Source: Nothopassalora personata (Eukaryota > Ascomycota > Dothideomycetes > Mycosphaerellales > Mycosphaerellaceae). From it: 64,000 nucleotides of DNA. Each line of letters starts with the position of its first letter. Within the stretch, counting starts at the first letter, position 1. Shown here piece after piece: positions 40,863-52,449 of the stretch. A program made the position numbers and the translations under genes. The notes under the pieces are model-generated. The model had not been told where the DNA came from, searched no databases, and saw only the letters and a program-made list of their open reading frames with translations. The DNA lies in contig CM066289.1 in NCBI GenBank assembly GCA_033816765.1, positions 1,860,001 to 1,924,000 of the forward strand, read 5' to 3'.

Positions 40863-43800
40863 AGGAGATACCGACTATACTCGGAGAGTAGGGGAGAGAG
40901 CTAGTAATAGAAGTACGACGCCTCTCCTAGACCCCTTAGAAGGACGAGGATGATACTATAGGTAATAAATGGTAGTTATTCTATTTAATACGAAGAACTA
41001 ACTACGACAGTTTAATATAATAACACGAAGAGTCGACTACGAGATTGAATCCGAATCTCGAAATGGTTATAGAAGCCTTTATTAGCGATTCTATTACTAA
41101 GACTCGTGTTAAGTTTACTACGCCGCGAAATTAGGCGTAGGGTATTAGCCTTAGTAACTAAGGGGAACCCTAGGAGTAACGTATAGGTAAAACGCCACGC
41201 TCCGAGAAGTAGACATCGACGAATCCTACTTTAACGACGATAGAAGCGATAAGGAAAACTAGGACCTAGGATAGAACGGATCGTAGTTACCGGAACTATA
41301 GGAAGAAAGTTAAGAAACTACCGGGCTAGATACTATCGAGGAAGACTAGGATCCGGAAGAATTAAGCGAAGAAGATTCCTCCGAAGGAGAAGAGAGCGAC
41401 ACTAACGACGATAATAAACAACTAACCTTTACGATTAATGCACCTAAGAAACTATACAATATAATCGTACACTTATAAAGAAGGTACGAGGAATTCCTAC
41501 CTAAGATAGGCGGACGAAGAATGCTATACTCTATTAAGTTTAATAAGACACTTAACACCCTACAAGGTATAGCCTAGGGATACCTACTTATAGAAATAAC
41601 CGAGAATCTAGTAACCGCTATTATAGAACGACTACCGATAGGGAGCCGAATAATAGAAACCGGATATCTTATACCGTTAGGAACATATATATCAAATAAA
41701 TTACGTAACGTAGTATAACACGTACGCGTACTCTACTTAGAAACGTAGAAGATCTAGGAACGTTACCGAATATAGGTATAGATATAGAAAGGCTCGCGCT
41801 AGGTTTAAGCGGAGGCCTCGAGATACGAAGCACGACGTTCTATATACGAATAGGGAAAAGGATCAACTCCCTAGGAATAAGCGACTAAAGGGAGTTATAT
41901 AACATAGAAAAGGCTTAAGCATTACTAACGACAATAGTATTTCGAACTAAAATTATCGTTAACGGGCATAAGATAGATGCTATAATAGATTCCGGAGTAA
42001 GCGGGAACTTTACCTCCGAATTATTTATTATAAGACATAGGATCGCTACCTATAAGAAGAAAGAGGGTTATAAATTAATCGCGGTAGACGGATTATCCTT
42101 ACCTAGTATAGAGCGCGAGACGATACCGCTACTACTTACTATCTAACGGTACTACGAGGAGATTATCTTAGATGTTACTAATATAGCTAGTTATAACATC
42201 GTACTAGGTATACCTTAGTTAAGAAAGCATAACCTAGTAATCGACTAGAGAAGAGGAGTACTTATATTTAGGGAATGCGACTACATTATCGACATTTAGC
42301 CTACGTAGCGGTAGCGTTCGCTAGTAGATAAGGTAAATAGATAGCTAAATAGGATATAGCTTACGCCGAATAGAAGGATAGAAGAACTACCTTCGACTAG
42401 GATAGACACTAGCGTAGGGCCGCCGGGTTACGAAGTTACTAGTAGCGATAGAAGTAACGCACTATCGAAGGATACTAACATCTTAGAGTTAAGTATTCCT
42501 AAAGAGTATCGTAAGTAGTCGCGACTCTTTAAAGAGGAAAGAGGTAAGAATGCCTTACCTAAGTACTAACTATAGGATTACAAGTTAAACATTTAGCTAG
42601 GGAAAGAGCCTCTATAGGGACCTCTATATTAAATGTCTAAGAAAGAGCTATAGACCCTACGAGAATAGCTAAAGGAGAAGCTAGCTAAAGGATAGATAAG
42701 AAGATCCACCTTAAGTATAGGAACTCTATATATGTTCGTTCTAAAAGCAAACGGGAAGTTACGACTCGTATAAGACTATAGGAAGTTAAACGAGATTACG
42801 ATTAAGAATCGATACCCGCTACCTAATATTAAAGAAGCATAAGATAGATTAACCGGATTAGACTAGTATACGAAGATTAACCAACGAGATGCCTTCTATA
42901 CTATACGGATAGTAGAAGGAGAAGAATAGAAAACCGCTTTTAGAACAAGATATAGACTTTACGAATTCTTAGTTATACTAATAGGATTAACTAACGTACC
43001 CGTATCCTATTAGGACCTTGTTAACGAAATACTTAGAGACCTACTCGACGTATACGTTATCGCTTATATAGACGATATATTAGTCTACACGAAAGGATCC
43101 CTTTAGAATTACATAAAGCAAGTCTAGGACGTATTCGAACGACTTATACGTTTAGGATTTAAGACAGTACCCGAGAAATGCGAATTCTATAAGAAAGAAG
43201 TTAAATTCTTAGGCTTTATTATTAGCACTATAGGGATAACGATCGACCCTACGAAGACATAGTTAATTAGAGAATAGCTAGAACTAAAAACAGTTAAGGA
43301 CGTACAATTATTCCTTAGACTAGCGAACTACAACCGGAAATTCATTAAGGACTACGTAAAGACAGCAGTACTAATAACGATGCTTATAAGAAAAGACGTT
43401 ACCTAGAAATAGGGAAAGGAATAGATTAAAGCGTTTAAGAAACTTAAGGAACAATACGCTTTAGCCCCTACGCTTCGACTATTCGATAATATTAAGGAAG
43501 TCTACATCGAGACCGATGCGTCTAATATAGCAATAGGCGCGTGTCTAATATAGACACACGATAGGTAGAGACACTTAGTAGCCTATTACTCCCGGAAAAT
43601 AACTATAGCGGAATAGAACTACGACATCTATAATAAAGAGCTTCTAGCTATTATTGCTACTATACAACATTAGAGAGTATATATCGAGGGCCTACCGAAG
43701 TTAACGATTCTTTCTAACTATAAGAATCTTACGTACTTCACGACGACGAAAGAACTTACCCGAAGGCAAGCCCGCTAGTGGAAGCTACTAGGACAGTATA

Positions 43801-44402
43801 AGTTTGAAATTAAATATACTCTAGGACGAGAGAATAGCCGCGCCGACGCGCTAAGTCGAAGAAGCGACTATATAGAAGGAAAAGAACTAGTGTAGTATAA
43901 AGTATTAAAGACGAACCTCGACGGAAGTCTTAGTGCAAACATAAGAGAATTTAATAACATCGTACGGATACTAGGCGATAGGGACGAACAATTCCCTATA
44001 TCGCAAGGAAAATACTAGGTACTAAAGGATCGAGAAGAAGAATGCATACGGTAACATTACAACGGACTAACTTATAGACACCCTAGAACTTTAAAGACAA
44101 TAGACCTAATATAACGTAGTTTCTTATTCCTATAGATAAGACTTAAGGTGTTACGCTACATTAAACAATGCGTACACTGCTAACGAAACAAGGCTACGAG
44201 ACATGTAAAATACGGTTACCTACAGTTTAGGACACTACCGACGAAACTATAGGACGAAGTTATAATAGACTTTATTACGAAACTCCTACCGTTAAGAGAC
44301 TAAGTTACGAAATAACTATACGACATAATACTAGTTATAGTTAATAGACTTACGAAATACGTACACTTTATTCCTATATTAGAGACATACAATGTAGAGT
44401 AG
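40863..44402 (+). pseudogene. Chromo-A pol relic, first part
   Basis: Linker, then protease near 41930-42230 (IDAIIDSGVSGNFTSE; DSGA expected), RT near 42570-43120 (LVQDYRKLNEITIKNRYPLP, with catalytic YIDDILVYT intact at about 43065), RNase H near 43500-43870 (IETDASNIAIGACL, then LGRENSRADALSRRSDY) and the integrase zinc domain and first core part (CVHCQRNKATRHVKYGYLQ, DFITKLLPLRDQ). Interrupted at the AGTAG duplication (44398-44402) by Chromo-T; the frame resumes at 49053. Confidence 0.85.
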
Positions 44403-44821
44403 TGTTATTGTCTCGTTCTAGGGCTAGTCTTAAAGGAGAGATAAGTTAAGTCACGTGGCGGTATTCTTTAGCGAGGCTAAAGTAAGCTAAGCGAAGATGA
44501 ATAATAGGAATAAGAGTTATATTCTAATTAGTGAGATAGTAACATGAGTTAAACGCATTGAAACCATAAGGGTTTCTTAGCGTTCCTAAATATAAAGGAG
44601 GCTCGTATGCCATCCGGTGTTAGGCGTCCGTCTATCCACTCGACCGGTTGCCTAGTCGTGTAGTCGTGTACGTCTATACGCTACCTCTACGGTCGTGTTC
44701 GACTATGCACTAAGTGCGCGGTCGTGCACGTAACCCGAACGTAGGGTCCCTTCCTCTTCCTAGCGATTAGTTCTTGTCTTCTAATTCTTCCTTCGTATAC
44801 TACGTCCTGCACCGTCCTTTA
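44403..44821 (-). repeat. Chromo-T left LTR, 3' truncated
   Basis: TGTTATTGTCTCG to CACCGTCCTTTA; the full copy at 48615 has a further 14 bp ending CCGTAATA. The break coincides with the internal deletion. Confidence 0.85.
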
Positions 44822-46740
44822 GAATAATAGCTAGAAGCTCTTTATTATAGATGTCGTAGTTCTATTCCGCTATAGTTATTTTCCGGGAGTAATAGGCTAC
44901 TAAGTGTCTCTACCTATCGTGTGTCTATATTAGACACGCGCCTATTACTATATTAGACGTATCGGTCTTAATGTAGACTTCCTTACTACTATCGAATAAT
45001 CGAAGCGTAGGGGCTAAAGCGTATTGTTCCTTAAGTTTCTTAAATGCTTTAATCTATTCTTTTTCCCTATTTCTAAGTGACGTCTTTCCTCGTAAGCATC
45101 GTTATTAGTGCCGCTGTCTTTACGTAGTCCTTAATGAATTTCCGGTTGTAGTTCGCTAGTCTAAGGAATAATTGTACGTCCTTAACTGTCTTTAGTTCTA
45201 GCTATTCTCTAATTAACTATGTCTTCGCAGGGTCGATCGTTATCCCTATAGTACTAATAATAAAGCCTAAGAATTTAACTTCTTTCTTATAGAATTCGTA
45301 TTTCTCGGGTACTGTCTTAAATCCTAATTGTGTAAGTCGTTCGAAGACGTCCTAGACTTGTCTTATATGTTCCTATAGGGATCCTTTCGTGTAGACTAGT
45401 ATGTCGTCTATGTACGTAATAACGCATACGTCGAGTAGGTCTCTAAGTGTCTCGTTAACAAGGTCCTAGCAGGATGCGGGTACGTTAGTTAATCCTATTA
45501 GTATAACTAAGAATTTGTAAAGTCCGTATCTTGTCCTAAAAGCGGTCTTCTATTCTTCTCCTTCCGCTATTCGTATAGCGTAGAAGGTATCTCGTAGGTT
45601 AATCTTCGTGTACTAGTCCGATCCGGTTAATCTGTCTTATGCCTCTTCGATGTTAGGTAGCGGGTATCGGTTCTTAATCGTAATCTCGTTTAACTTCCTA
45701 TAGTCTTATACGAGTCGTAACTTCCCGTTTGCTTTTAGAACGAACATATATAGAGTTCCTACACTTAAGGTGGATCTTCTTATCTATCCTTTAGCTAGCT
45801 TCTCCTTTAGCTATTCTCGTAGGGTCTATAGCTCTTTCTTAGACATTTAATATAGGGGTCCCTATAGAGGCTCTTTCCCTAGCTAAATGTTAATCTTATA
45901 ATCCTATAGGCGGTACTTAGGTAAGGCGGTTTTGCCTCTCTCCTCTTTAAAGAGTCGCGACTACTTACGATACTCCTTAGGAATACTTAACTCTAAGATG
46001 TTAGTATTCTTCGATAGTGCGTTACTTCTATTACTTCTAGTAACTTCGTAACCCGGCGGCCCTACGCTAGTGTCTATCCCGGTCGAAGGTAGTTCTTAAT
46101 TCCTTCTATTTAGCGTAAGCTATATCTCGTTTAGCTATTTCCTTACCTTATCTACTAGTGAACGCTACTACTACGTAGGCTAAATGTCGATAACGCAATT
46201 GCATTCCCTAAATGTAAGTACTCCTCTTCTCTAGTCGATTACTAGATTATGCTTTCTTAACTAAGGCATACCTAATACTATGTTATAACTAGCTATATTA
46301 GTAACATCTAAGGTAATATTCTCGTAGTGCTATTAGATAGCCAGTAGCAATAGGGTCGTCTCCTATTCTACGCTAGGTAACGATAATCCGTTTACCGCGA
46401 TTAATTCGTAACCCTATTTCTTCTTTAGGGTAGCTAACCCGTTTCTTCTTATATAAGACTCGGAGATAAAATTCCCCGCTACTCCTAAGTCGATCATAAC
46501 ACTAGTCTTGTGTCCGTTAACGATTGCTTATATCTAGAAAACTGTGTTTAATGTCGATGCGTAAGCCTAAGTGTTGTATAACTCCCTCCGGTCGCTTATT
46601 CCTAGGGAGCTAATCCTTTTCCTAAATAGTATGTAGTTCGCTATACTTCGTGCCTAGAGGCTTTGGCTAGAACCTGTAGCCCGTTGCCTTATGTCTACAC
46701 TTGTAGTCTATTACGTTCCTAGATCTTCTACGATTCTAAG
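44822..46740 (-). pseudogene. Chromo-T pol fragment (RNase H, RT, protease)
   Basis: Reverse-strand match to Chromo-A pol: RNase H from the deletion point to about 45010, RT about 45200-45900, protease about 46270-46560. Codon for codon the same blocks are seen as in Chromo-A, with TAG/TAA substitutions. No integrase. Confidence 0.8.
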
Positions 46741-48600
46741 TAGAGAGCCCGTATGTACTATACTACTATTCGTAGTTTGTTTAAGATGAAAGTTCCTACC
46801 GGTGTTAGGTATCCGGTATCCGTTATTCGGCTTCCTATAGGTAGTCGTTCGATAACCGCTTTAGCTAAGTCCTTAGTATTGTTTATAGTTAGGTAGCCCT
46901 ACACTATGCCCCTTATTATATCGAGTGTCTTATCGAATTTGTTAGGGTTTAGGTATGGTTTCCCTAAGAACTTTAGTAGGAATTCTTCGTGCCTTCGTTA
47001 GAGGTAGATAATTAACTTATAGAGTTTCCTTAGCGTATCTACCGTAAATGTGTATACTTCGTTTTCGTCGTCGGTATCGCTCTCTTCTTCTTCGGATAAG
47101 TCCTCGCTTAACTCCTCCGGTACGTAATCTTCTTCGATAGTATCTAGTTCATTTGTTTATTGTTCTAGTACCGGTAACTAGCGTCTATCCTATTCTAGAT
47201 CCTGGTTTTCTTTATCGTCGTTATCGAAGCAAGATTCGTCTATGTCTACTTCTTAGAGCTTGTTTTGTCCGTGCTAAGCTCCTAGGGTTCCTACTAATTA
47301 TCGTAGCTAGTACCCTACGCCTAACTTAGCGTCGTAGTAGGTTTAACACGAGTCCTAGTAATAGAATCGCTAGTGAAGGCTTCCGTGACCGTGTCGAGAT
47401 TCTTTCTTAACTTTATAGTTAACTCCTCGTACTATTATGCTAAACAGTCTAATGGTCTTTAGCTATTAGTTATTTGGTAGTAGTGTATGTTGTCGAAGAT
47501 AGTATCCTCCTCGTCCTTATAAGGGGTCTAGGAGAGGCGTCGTAACCCGGTTACTATCCTTCTCCTCTACTCTCTAGGTATAGTTAAATTGTCGGGGTCT
47601 AACACTACTCCTAGATTTGCCTACCTTTAGTTGCATTATATTAAACTGCTCGCGGCGCACTATATTTTTACCGCGGCAATCCCGTACTATGTGACCTTCC
47701 TTACTATAGGCATAGTATGTAAGTTTTCCTTTTCCTTTAAAGGGCTTTCCGTAGCCCCTACTCTTGTCGATCCTCCGTCCTCGTTGGGTAACGTTCTAGT
47801 TCCATTAGCTGTGGTCTATAGTAGGGCTAACTTTATCGTAAGAATTCTCCCTTTGTAACGTATCCTCCTAAGGGTCTACGGTCCGGAGCGTATCCTACTA
47901 TTCCTCCTACTTTAGAGTCGTATTTCTTCTCCTAGTGTCGTTCCTAGAGCTAGTTATCGATGTTAATCGACGCCTTTATTAGCTCTTCGAGGTTAGTAAT
48001 CTGTCCCCCGTGTCTTATTAACTCGTCCTTAACGGAGTCCTTAAGTCTACGTCGGAACATAGTTATTAACGCCGTCTAGTCCCATCTAGTGATTTATCCG
48101 TATTCTTCGAATTTAGCGGCATACTCTAAAGTAGACGTCTTCTACTTTAGGTGTTAAATGATTTGTATAGCCTATTAGACTTCGTTCGAGGTTCTAAAGA
48201 TTGACTTTATCTTATCTTTAAAGAGAGTATAGCTCCTAAACATTCTAGTAGGGTCTAATCGTCCTATACCTTTAAGGTATTCCTTAAGGTAAGGTTTAAT
48301 CTAGTTCTACGCACTTCCGCGAAGGTACGTAATAGCGAAGATAGTTCTTTTATCAGCATCGACTAGGTTAAACATAAGATATATATCTATCTAGTTAATC
48401 TAGTCGTCGAACTTAGCTCTGTCTCTATAGAAGAGGTCTAGCTTAGTAGCCTTAACGTCGTTCTTCCTTAGAGTAGGCTCGTTATCGTTATTAGACTTAT
48501 CGTCCTTCGTAGTAGTCTATTATAGTAGCGCACGGCGGATGCTTCCTACTTCGCTAGGGGCGGGTGTTCCCCTACTAGCTACTTAAGTAGCGCTTATCCT
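46741..48600 (-). pseudogene. Chromo-T gag relic
   Basis: Gag with acidic linker (acidic runs near 47050-47250), CCHC knuckle near 47670-47710 and capsid region to about 48550. Highly similar to 55960-57846 of Chromo-B. RIP stops throughout. Confidence 0.75.
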
Positions 48601-48602
48601 AA

Positions 48603-48614
48603 GGGCGTTTAAAG
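48603..48614 (-). promoter_or_regulatory. Chromo-T self-priming site
   Basis: On the minus strand CTTTAAACGCCC follows the LTR edge directly; GCGTTTAA occurs in R of the LTR. Same as Chromo-A and Chromo-B. Confidence 0.5.
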
Positions 48615-49047
48615 TGTTATTGTCTCGTTCTAGGGCTAGTCTTAAAGGAGAGATAAGTTAAGTCACGTGGCGGTATTCTTTAGAGAGGCTAAAGTAAGCT
48701 AAGCGAAGATAAATGATAGGAATAAGAGTTATACTCTAATTAGTGAGATAGTAACATAAGTTGAACGCATTGAAACTATAAGGGTTTCTTAGCGTTCCTA
48801 AATATAAAGGAGGCTCGTATGCCATCCGGTGTTAGGCGTCCGTCTATCCACTCGACCGGTTGCCTAGTCGTGTAGTCGTGTACGTCTATACGCTACCTCT
48901 ACGGTCGTGTTCGACTATGCACTAAGTGCGCGGTCGTGCACGTAACCCGAACGTAGGGTCCCTTCCTCTTCCTAGCGATTAGTTCTTGTCTTCTAATTCT
49001 TCCTTCGTATACTACGTCCTGCACCGTCCTTTATCCGAACCGTAATA
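48615..49047 (-). repeat. Chromo-T right LTR (5')
   Basis: 433 bp, TGTTATTGTCTCG to CCGAACCGTAATA. On the minus strand it starts with the ACGGTTCGG motif common to this LTR group. Confidence 0.9.
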
Positions 49048-49910
49048 AGTAGCTCGGATACCTCGTACTAGATAGACTTATCTAGTACTACGGATTCCCT
49101 TAAGCGTTTATAATGGATAGAGATAAGCTATTTATATTAAACTACTAGAAGACGCTTATAGGAACGATCGGAATTAAACATAGGCTATTAATAGCATATT
49201 ATCCGGAGATAGACGGATAAACCGAAAGGATAAATTAAACGCTAGAACAATACCTACGACACTACATTAACAACGCGTAAGACAACTAGGTTTCATTACT
49301 ACTAATAGCGTAGATCGTACTAAACAACCACAAATCGGAGACAACTTTAACGACACTATTTTATGCGAACTTTAGTAAAGATCCTAACCTATTCGGAACA
49401 CCTAGATCTTACCTATAAGCCGAAAGAGCAATCGTGACGACGGATACTCTTAAGGAAGTGCATAAAGAAACACGTAAGGCGATCGAAGATATATAACATA
49501 AACTATCTTAATAACGGTAGGACACAAGAAAAATAGCACCTCTACTAAAAGAGGGGGATAAGGTCTATCTCCTTATAAAAAACTTAAGAATAAGAAGATA
49601 GACTAAGAAACTAGATTACGTTAAGGTCGGACTATTTTCCATCGGCGAAATTATAGGACTAGTTAACTACCGCCTACAACTACTACCCGACGCTAAAATC
49701 TACCTAGTCTTCTATATCTCTAAGTTAGAACCCGTAGATGCCGAAACACCCTACTAGGAAAGCTTTCATTTCGAGCTAGAAGTAGAAAACGAATTCGAAG
49801 TCGAACGAATCCTAGACAAGAAAGTTTAGCGATACTTTATTAAATAGAAAGAATACTACGAGTTAGAGAATACCTAGGAACTAAAAGAAAACCTACGAAA
49901 TTGTTAATAA
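49048..49910 (+). pseudogene. Chromo-A integrase C-part and chromodomain
   Basis: Resumes after the AGTAG duplication: integrase core (DGQTERINQTLEQYLRHYIN, its Gln codons read from TAA/TAG; then LNNHKSETTLTTLFYANFSK), the C-terminal barrel (LLKEGDKVYLLIKNLRIRR, then YLVFYISKLEPVD) and a chromodomain near 49785-49900 (FEVERILDKKVQRYF, then KEYYELENTQELKENLRN, with Gln read from TAG). Chromodomains of this type target integration to modified heterochromatin in other fungi. The frame ends about 15 bp before the convergent antisense ORF. Confidence 0.85.
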
Positions 49911-49923
49911 AAAATCTAAGAAT

Positions 49924-50436
49924 TTAAAGAAAAATAACACCTATAACGGGCTACCTAGTAGAACTAGAAGGGACGGAGAAGTCGATCGCGTTATTAATAA
50001 AGTCGATCGAGGACTATACAGTAGGAGAGAGACTAATAGTCGTATCGGCAGTAGGATAATCGACGTCCTTAATCTCTCTAGAGGCCTCTATTTCGGCCTC
50101 TAGACACTACGCCTTCTTACGCGCGCGCTCCTCCGCTTAGCGAAGTATTGCCTTGTCCCGTATTAACCGTACTAAGATCTCTGTAAGCTCCTCCTTATCC
50201 TTTTCGACCTTTTTCCGGTACTCCTCCCGAGTCCTATTAAAAGATTCCTAGGATAGGTTTACATACTTACGCCCGCGACGAACACACTCCGAATACCGAA
50301 GCCGAAAGTTGCCTTCTATAGCGATATAGGATAACCCGTTAAAAAAGTAATAGTTATACGCGAGATCTACTAGACGACCGTGTTTGTTAATTTCCTTAGC
50401 GAGCCGGAGACGATTTTTAGAAGAAGAAGAAGACAT
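49924..50436 (-). pseudogene. Chromo-A antisense Zn2Cys6-like coiled-coil ORF, RIPped
   Basis: 171-codon frame opposite pol, start at 50436 (MSSSSSKNRLRL), end TAA at 49924. If Tyr is read as a RIP-converted Cys, the segment NYYFFNGLSY, then RYSECVRRGRKY, gives C-x2-C-x6-C-x10-C-x2-C-x6-C, again Zn2Cys6 spacing; only one of the six cysteines remains. A long Glu/Lys/Arg helix follows (RTREEYRKKVEKDKEELTEI), then AEERARKKA and EAEIEAS, a likely coiled coil. An antisense TATATAAG lies upstream near 50473-50480. Converges with the end of pol. Confidence 0.6.
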
Positions 50437-50478
50437 CGTTATAGGCCGCAAAGAGGGGATAATATATTATCTTATATA

Positions 50479-50513
50479 AGCTTCGGGACGAAGCTAGGCT
50501 AGAAGGGGGATAG
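50479..50513 (+). promoter_or_regulatory. Chromo-A stem-loop and polypurine tract
   Basis: AGCTTCG-GGA-CGAAGCT (50479-50495), 18 nt, then the LTR at 50514. Purine tract AGAAGGGGGATAG. Same geometry as 27024-27058. Confidence 0.75.
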
Positions 50514-50940
50514 TATTACGGATCGGATTAGGCTACGACGGCACGCCTAACTATTAGTTATAGAGATTACGTACGCCGTATAAGATTACTCGCTTACTAG
50601 CGACTTAGTAATTCGCGATTACTCGCTTACTAGCGACTTAGTAACTCGAGATTACTCGCTTACTAGTAATTAAATAATTAAGACTAAAGACTAGTAATGT
50701 CTCCTTTATATTTAGGAACGCTAAGAACCCCTTATAGTTTCGAGGCGTTTAACTTACTATTTAATATTACTGTTTAGAATACACTATAATCTAACCTCTA
50801 CCTTACTACTACTTAGTCTTTATAAGATAAGACAGCTACTGCTTTATTACTCTCCCTTAACTTCCTATCGGCCCGAGAATAAACCCGATTAAGCTTATCT
50901 TCTTAACTTGTAATATTATTAGGTTATACTAAACCTAACA
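50514..50940 (+). repeat. Chromo-A 3' LTR
   Basis: 427 bp, TATTACGGATCGG to AAACCTAACA. Differs from the 5' LTR by transitions of RIP type. Followed by GTACT (50941-50945). Confidence 0.9.
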
Positions 50941-51242
50941 GTACTATATACGCGATAGACAAATTAAAGGTCCTATAAAGAGTTATATACCTTAGCGGAG
51001 AGGTAAGCGAGCGATAGTATACTAACTATAGCGCCGTTAACCTTATAGGGTATATATACTAGGACTTTAAGGAGTTCTACCGAGACGTATACGGCGATCC
51101 TATAAATCGCGTACTTAACGTTATATTAGAGTACGAGGTTACGAGATAGAAGGACAACTAGACAGCGCGACAGTTTGCGACTAAGCTAGATGTTATAGAG
51201 GACTAGTTAGGTAACTACTCGGAAGCGTAACGTATACGGTAC
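50941..51242 (+). pseudogene. Gypsy-6 copy 1 gag, middle part
   Basis: About 100 codons of gag between Chromo-A and Chromo-B, collinear with 60775-61075 of copy 2 (blocks NLxGYIYxDFKEFYRDVYG, then TTKLDVIEDxLG). Ends at the GGTAC duplication (51238-51242). Confidence 0.75.
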
Positions 51243-51648
51243 TATTATGTCTCGTTCTAGGGCTAGTCTTAAAGGAGAGATAAGTTAAGTCACGTAGCGG
51301 TATTCTTTAGAGAGGCTAAAGTAAGCTAAGCGAAGATAAATAATTAGAGTAAGAGTTATATTCCAATTAGTAAGATAGTAACATAAGTTAAACGCATCGA
51401 AACCATAAGGGTTTTTAGCGTTCCTAAATATAAAGGAGATAGAGCGTTTGCTCTCCGTACTCTCTATGCTCTCTATACTCTCTCGAGATTATAGAGATTA
51501 ACGAGGTTAAGGAGATCACTTTAGTTGCTCTCTCGGTTCCTTAGTTTTATTCCTACGGGCGAGAGAGCATTTCTCGGGCAGAAGCGCCTACTTTCTTATA
51601 GAGGTCTAATTAGTTAGCTTCCTTTAGCCCTAGATTAGAACCGTAACA
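51243..51648 (-). repeat. Chromo-B left LTR (3')
   Basis: 406 bp, TATTATGTCTCG to GAACCGTAACA. R/U5 and TATA block shared with Chromo-T; U3 (from about 51440) is its own, with CTCTCTATGCTCTCT-type repeats and the pair GCTCTCTCGG / GAGAGAGCAT. Confidence 0.9.
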
Positions 51649-51683
51649 CTATCCCCCTTTTAGTCTAGCTCTATCCTAGAGCT
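51649..51683 (-). promoter_or_regulatory. Chromo-B polypurine tract and stem-loop
   Basis: In element sense: AGCTCTA-GGA-TAGAGCT (51683-51667), then 18 nt with AAAAGGGGGATAG, then TGTTACGG. The stem differs from the Chromo-A/TR-GAG stem at three paired positions, all compensated. Confidence 0.75.
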
Positions 51684-51723
51684 TTATAAGTTATGTTATA
51701 CTTCTTCTTTATGTCTCGTAACG

Positions 51724-52299
51724 ATGTCTTCTTCCTCCTAATCTAAATCTACCGCCCGCCGTAAGAAGAAAGCCTAGCAAATCTTCCGTAACGGCGATAC
51801 CGCGATGCGTCCGTGTGATTCTTATTAAAAGGAGGGCCGTATGTGTAAGGTGTACATCTTATCCGGTCGCTGTTCTAAGTGCTAGTAGCGGAACCTAAAG
51901 AGTTATAATACGAGGGTAACCGAGGGCGAGTAGAAGCGCTTATCGCTTTAGCGGAAGAAATTATTACGGGAACTAGATACCGCGAAGAGGATTCTTAGTA
52001 AAAGGCAGGATGCCTTAATAGAGGCGTATATAAAGGAAATGCGCCTTCGTAAGCAATTGGATGCGGTTAACTAGAAGGTTACGGAGGGTCGTTCGTTAGA
52101 AGATCGGTTATTACTAGACGAGGATCTAGAGGCGTAGGAGTACGCTATAGTAGACGCGGATCCTAGTGCTCCTAATCTGTCCTTATCTCCTTAGACCTAG
52201 AGTGCTATCGAAGGTCTTCCGGACGACTTCTAGCTTTCTCCTTCTAGCGAGACGGTACCGTCGGTAGCTTAGCCGTCTTCTTCGTAAGGGTATTTGTAA
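51724..52299 (+). pseudogene. Chromo-B antisense Zn2Cys6-like coiled-coil ORF, RIPped
   Basis: 192-codon frame opposite pol, ATG 51724 (MSSSS), TAA 52297-52299 (this last codon may itself be a RIPped CAA). It keeps most of the cluster: CDS, then YxKEGRMCKVHILSGRCSKC and SYNT, where the Tyr positions are RIP-converted Cys. The inferred spacing is C-x2-C-x6-C-x8-C-x2-C-x7-C, the same as in TR-GAG. A helix rich in K, R, E and L follows (RKKLLRELDTAKRILSKR, then KEMRLRKQLDAV), then an acidic tail. Stops inside are all TAG/TAA. It starts in the same AACGATGTC context as the TR-GAG ORF. Confidence 0.6.
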
Positions 52300-52322
52300 G
52301 TTATGTCCCTATTCTTATTACT

Positions 52323-52397
52323 CGGCTAGGTAGCTTAGTAGTAGAGCGTAAGCTATCTATACTCTTAAGGTCGTAGGTTCGATTCCTACCCTAGTTG
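52323..52397 (+). tRNA. tRNA-like sequence with A and B boxes inside Chromo-B
   Basis: Matches the RNA polymerase III internal promoter: A box TAGCTTAGTAG (52331-52341) and B box GGTTCGATTCC (52376-52386). It folds as a tRNA: acceptor GGCTAGG with CCTAGTT (two G-U pairs), D stem GCTT/GAGC, T arm GTAGG-TTCGATT-CCTAC, variable loop AGGTC. The anticodon arm is two bases too long (TAAG/CTTA around an 11-nt loop), so the anticodon is not readable; CTT is a guess. It lies between the antisense ORF and the chromodomain and may be a captured tRNA gene, a SINE head or a tRNA-derived insertion. RIP may have altered it. Confidence 0.55.
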
Positions 52398-52449
52398 CTC
52401 GTTAGCCGAGAGATCGATTGTCGTTAATCGTATCGGCGGACCCATTTTT

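Larger units (their letters stand above)
44403..49047 (-). mobile_element. Chromo-T: internally deleted chromovirus in Chromo-A integrase
   Basis: Minus-strand relative of Chromo-A with LTRs 44403-44821 (truncated) and 48615-49047 (433 bp) and the AGTAG duplication (44398-44402, 49048-49052). The left LTR lacks its last about 14 bp and is joined straight to RNase H, so integrase, chromodomain, antisense ORF and polypurine tract are gone. LTR differences from Chromo-B begin just past the TATA block. Less RIPped in its LTRs than in its body. Confidence 0.85.
39431..50940 (+). mobile_element. Chromo-A: full-length chromovirus in Gypsy-6
   Basis: Ty3/Gypsy chromovirus of Tf1/sushi type with two 427-bp LTRs (39431-39857, 50514-50940) and the GTACT duplication (39426-39430, 50941-50945). 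Minus the Chromo-T insertion it is about 6.9 kb: gag, protease, RT, RNase H, integrase, chromodomain, then an antisense ORF, stem-loop and polypurine tract. Complete in layout but inactivated by RIP. Confidence 0.9.
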
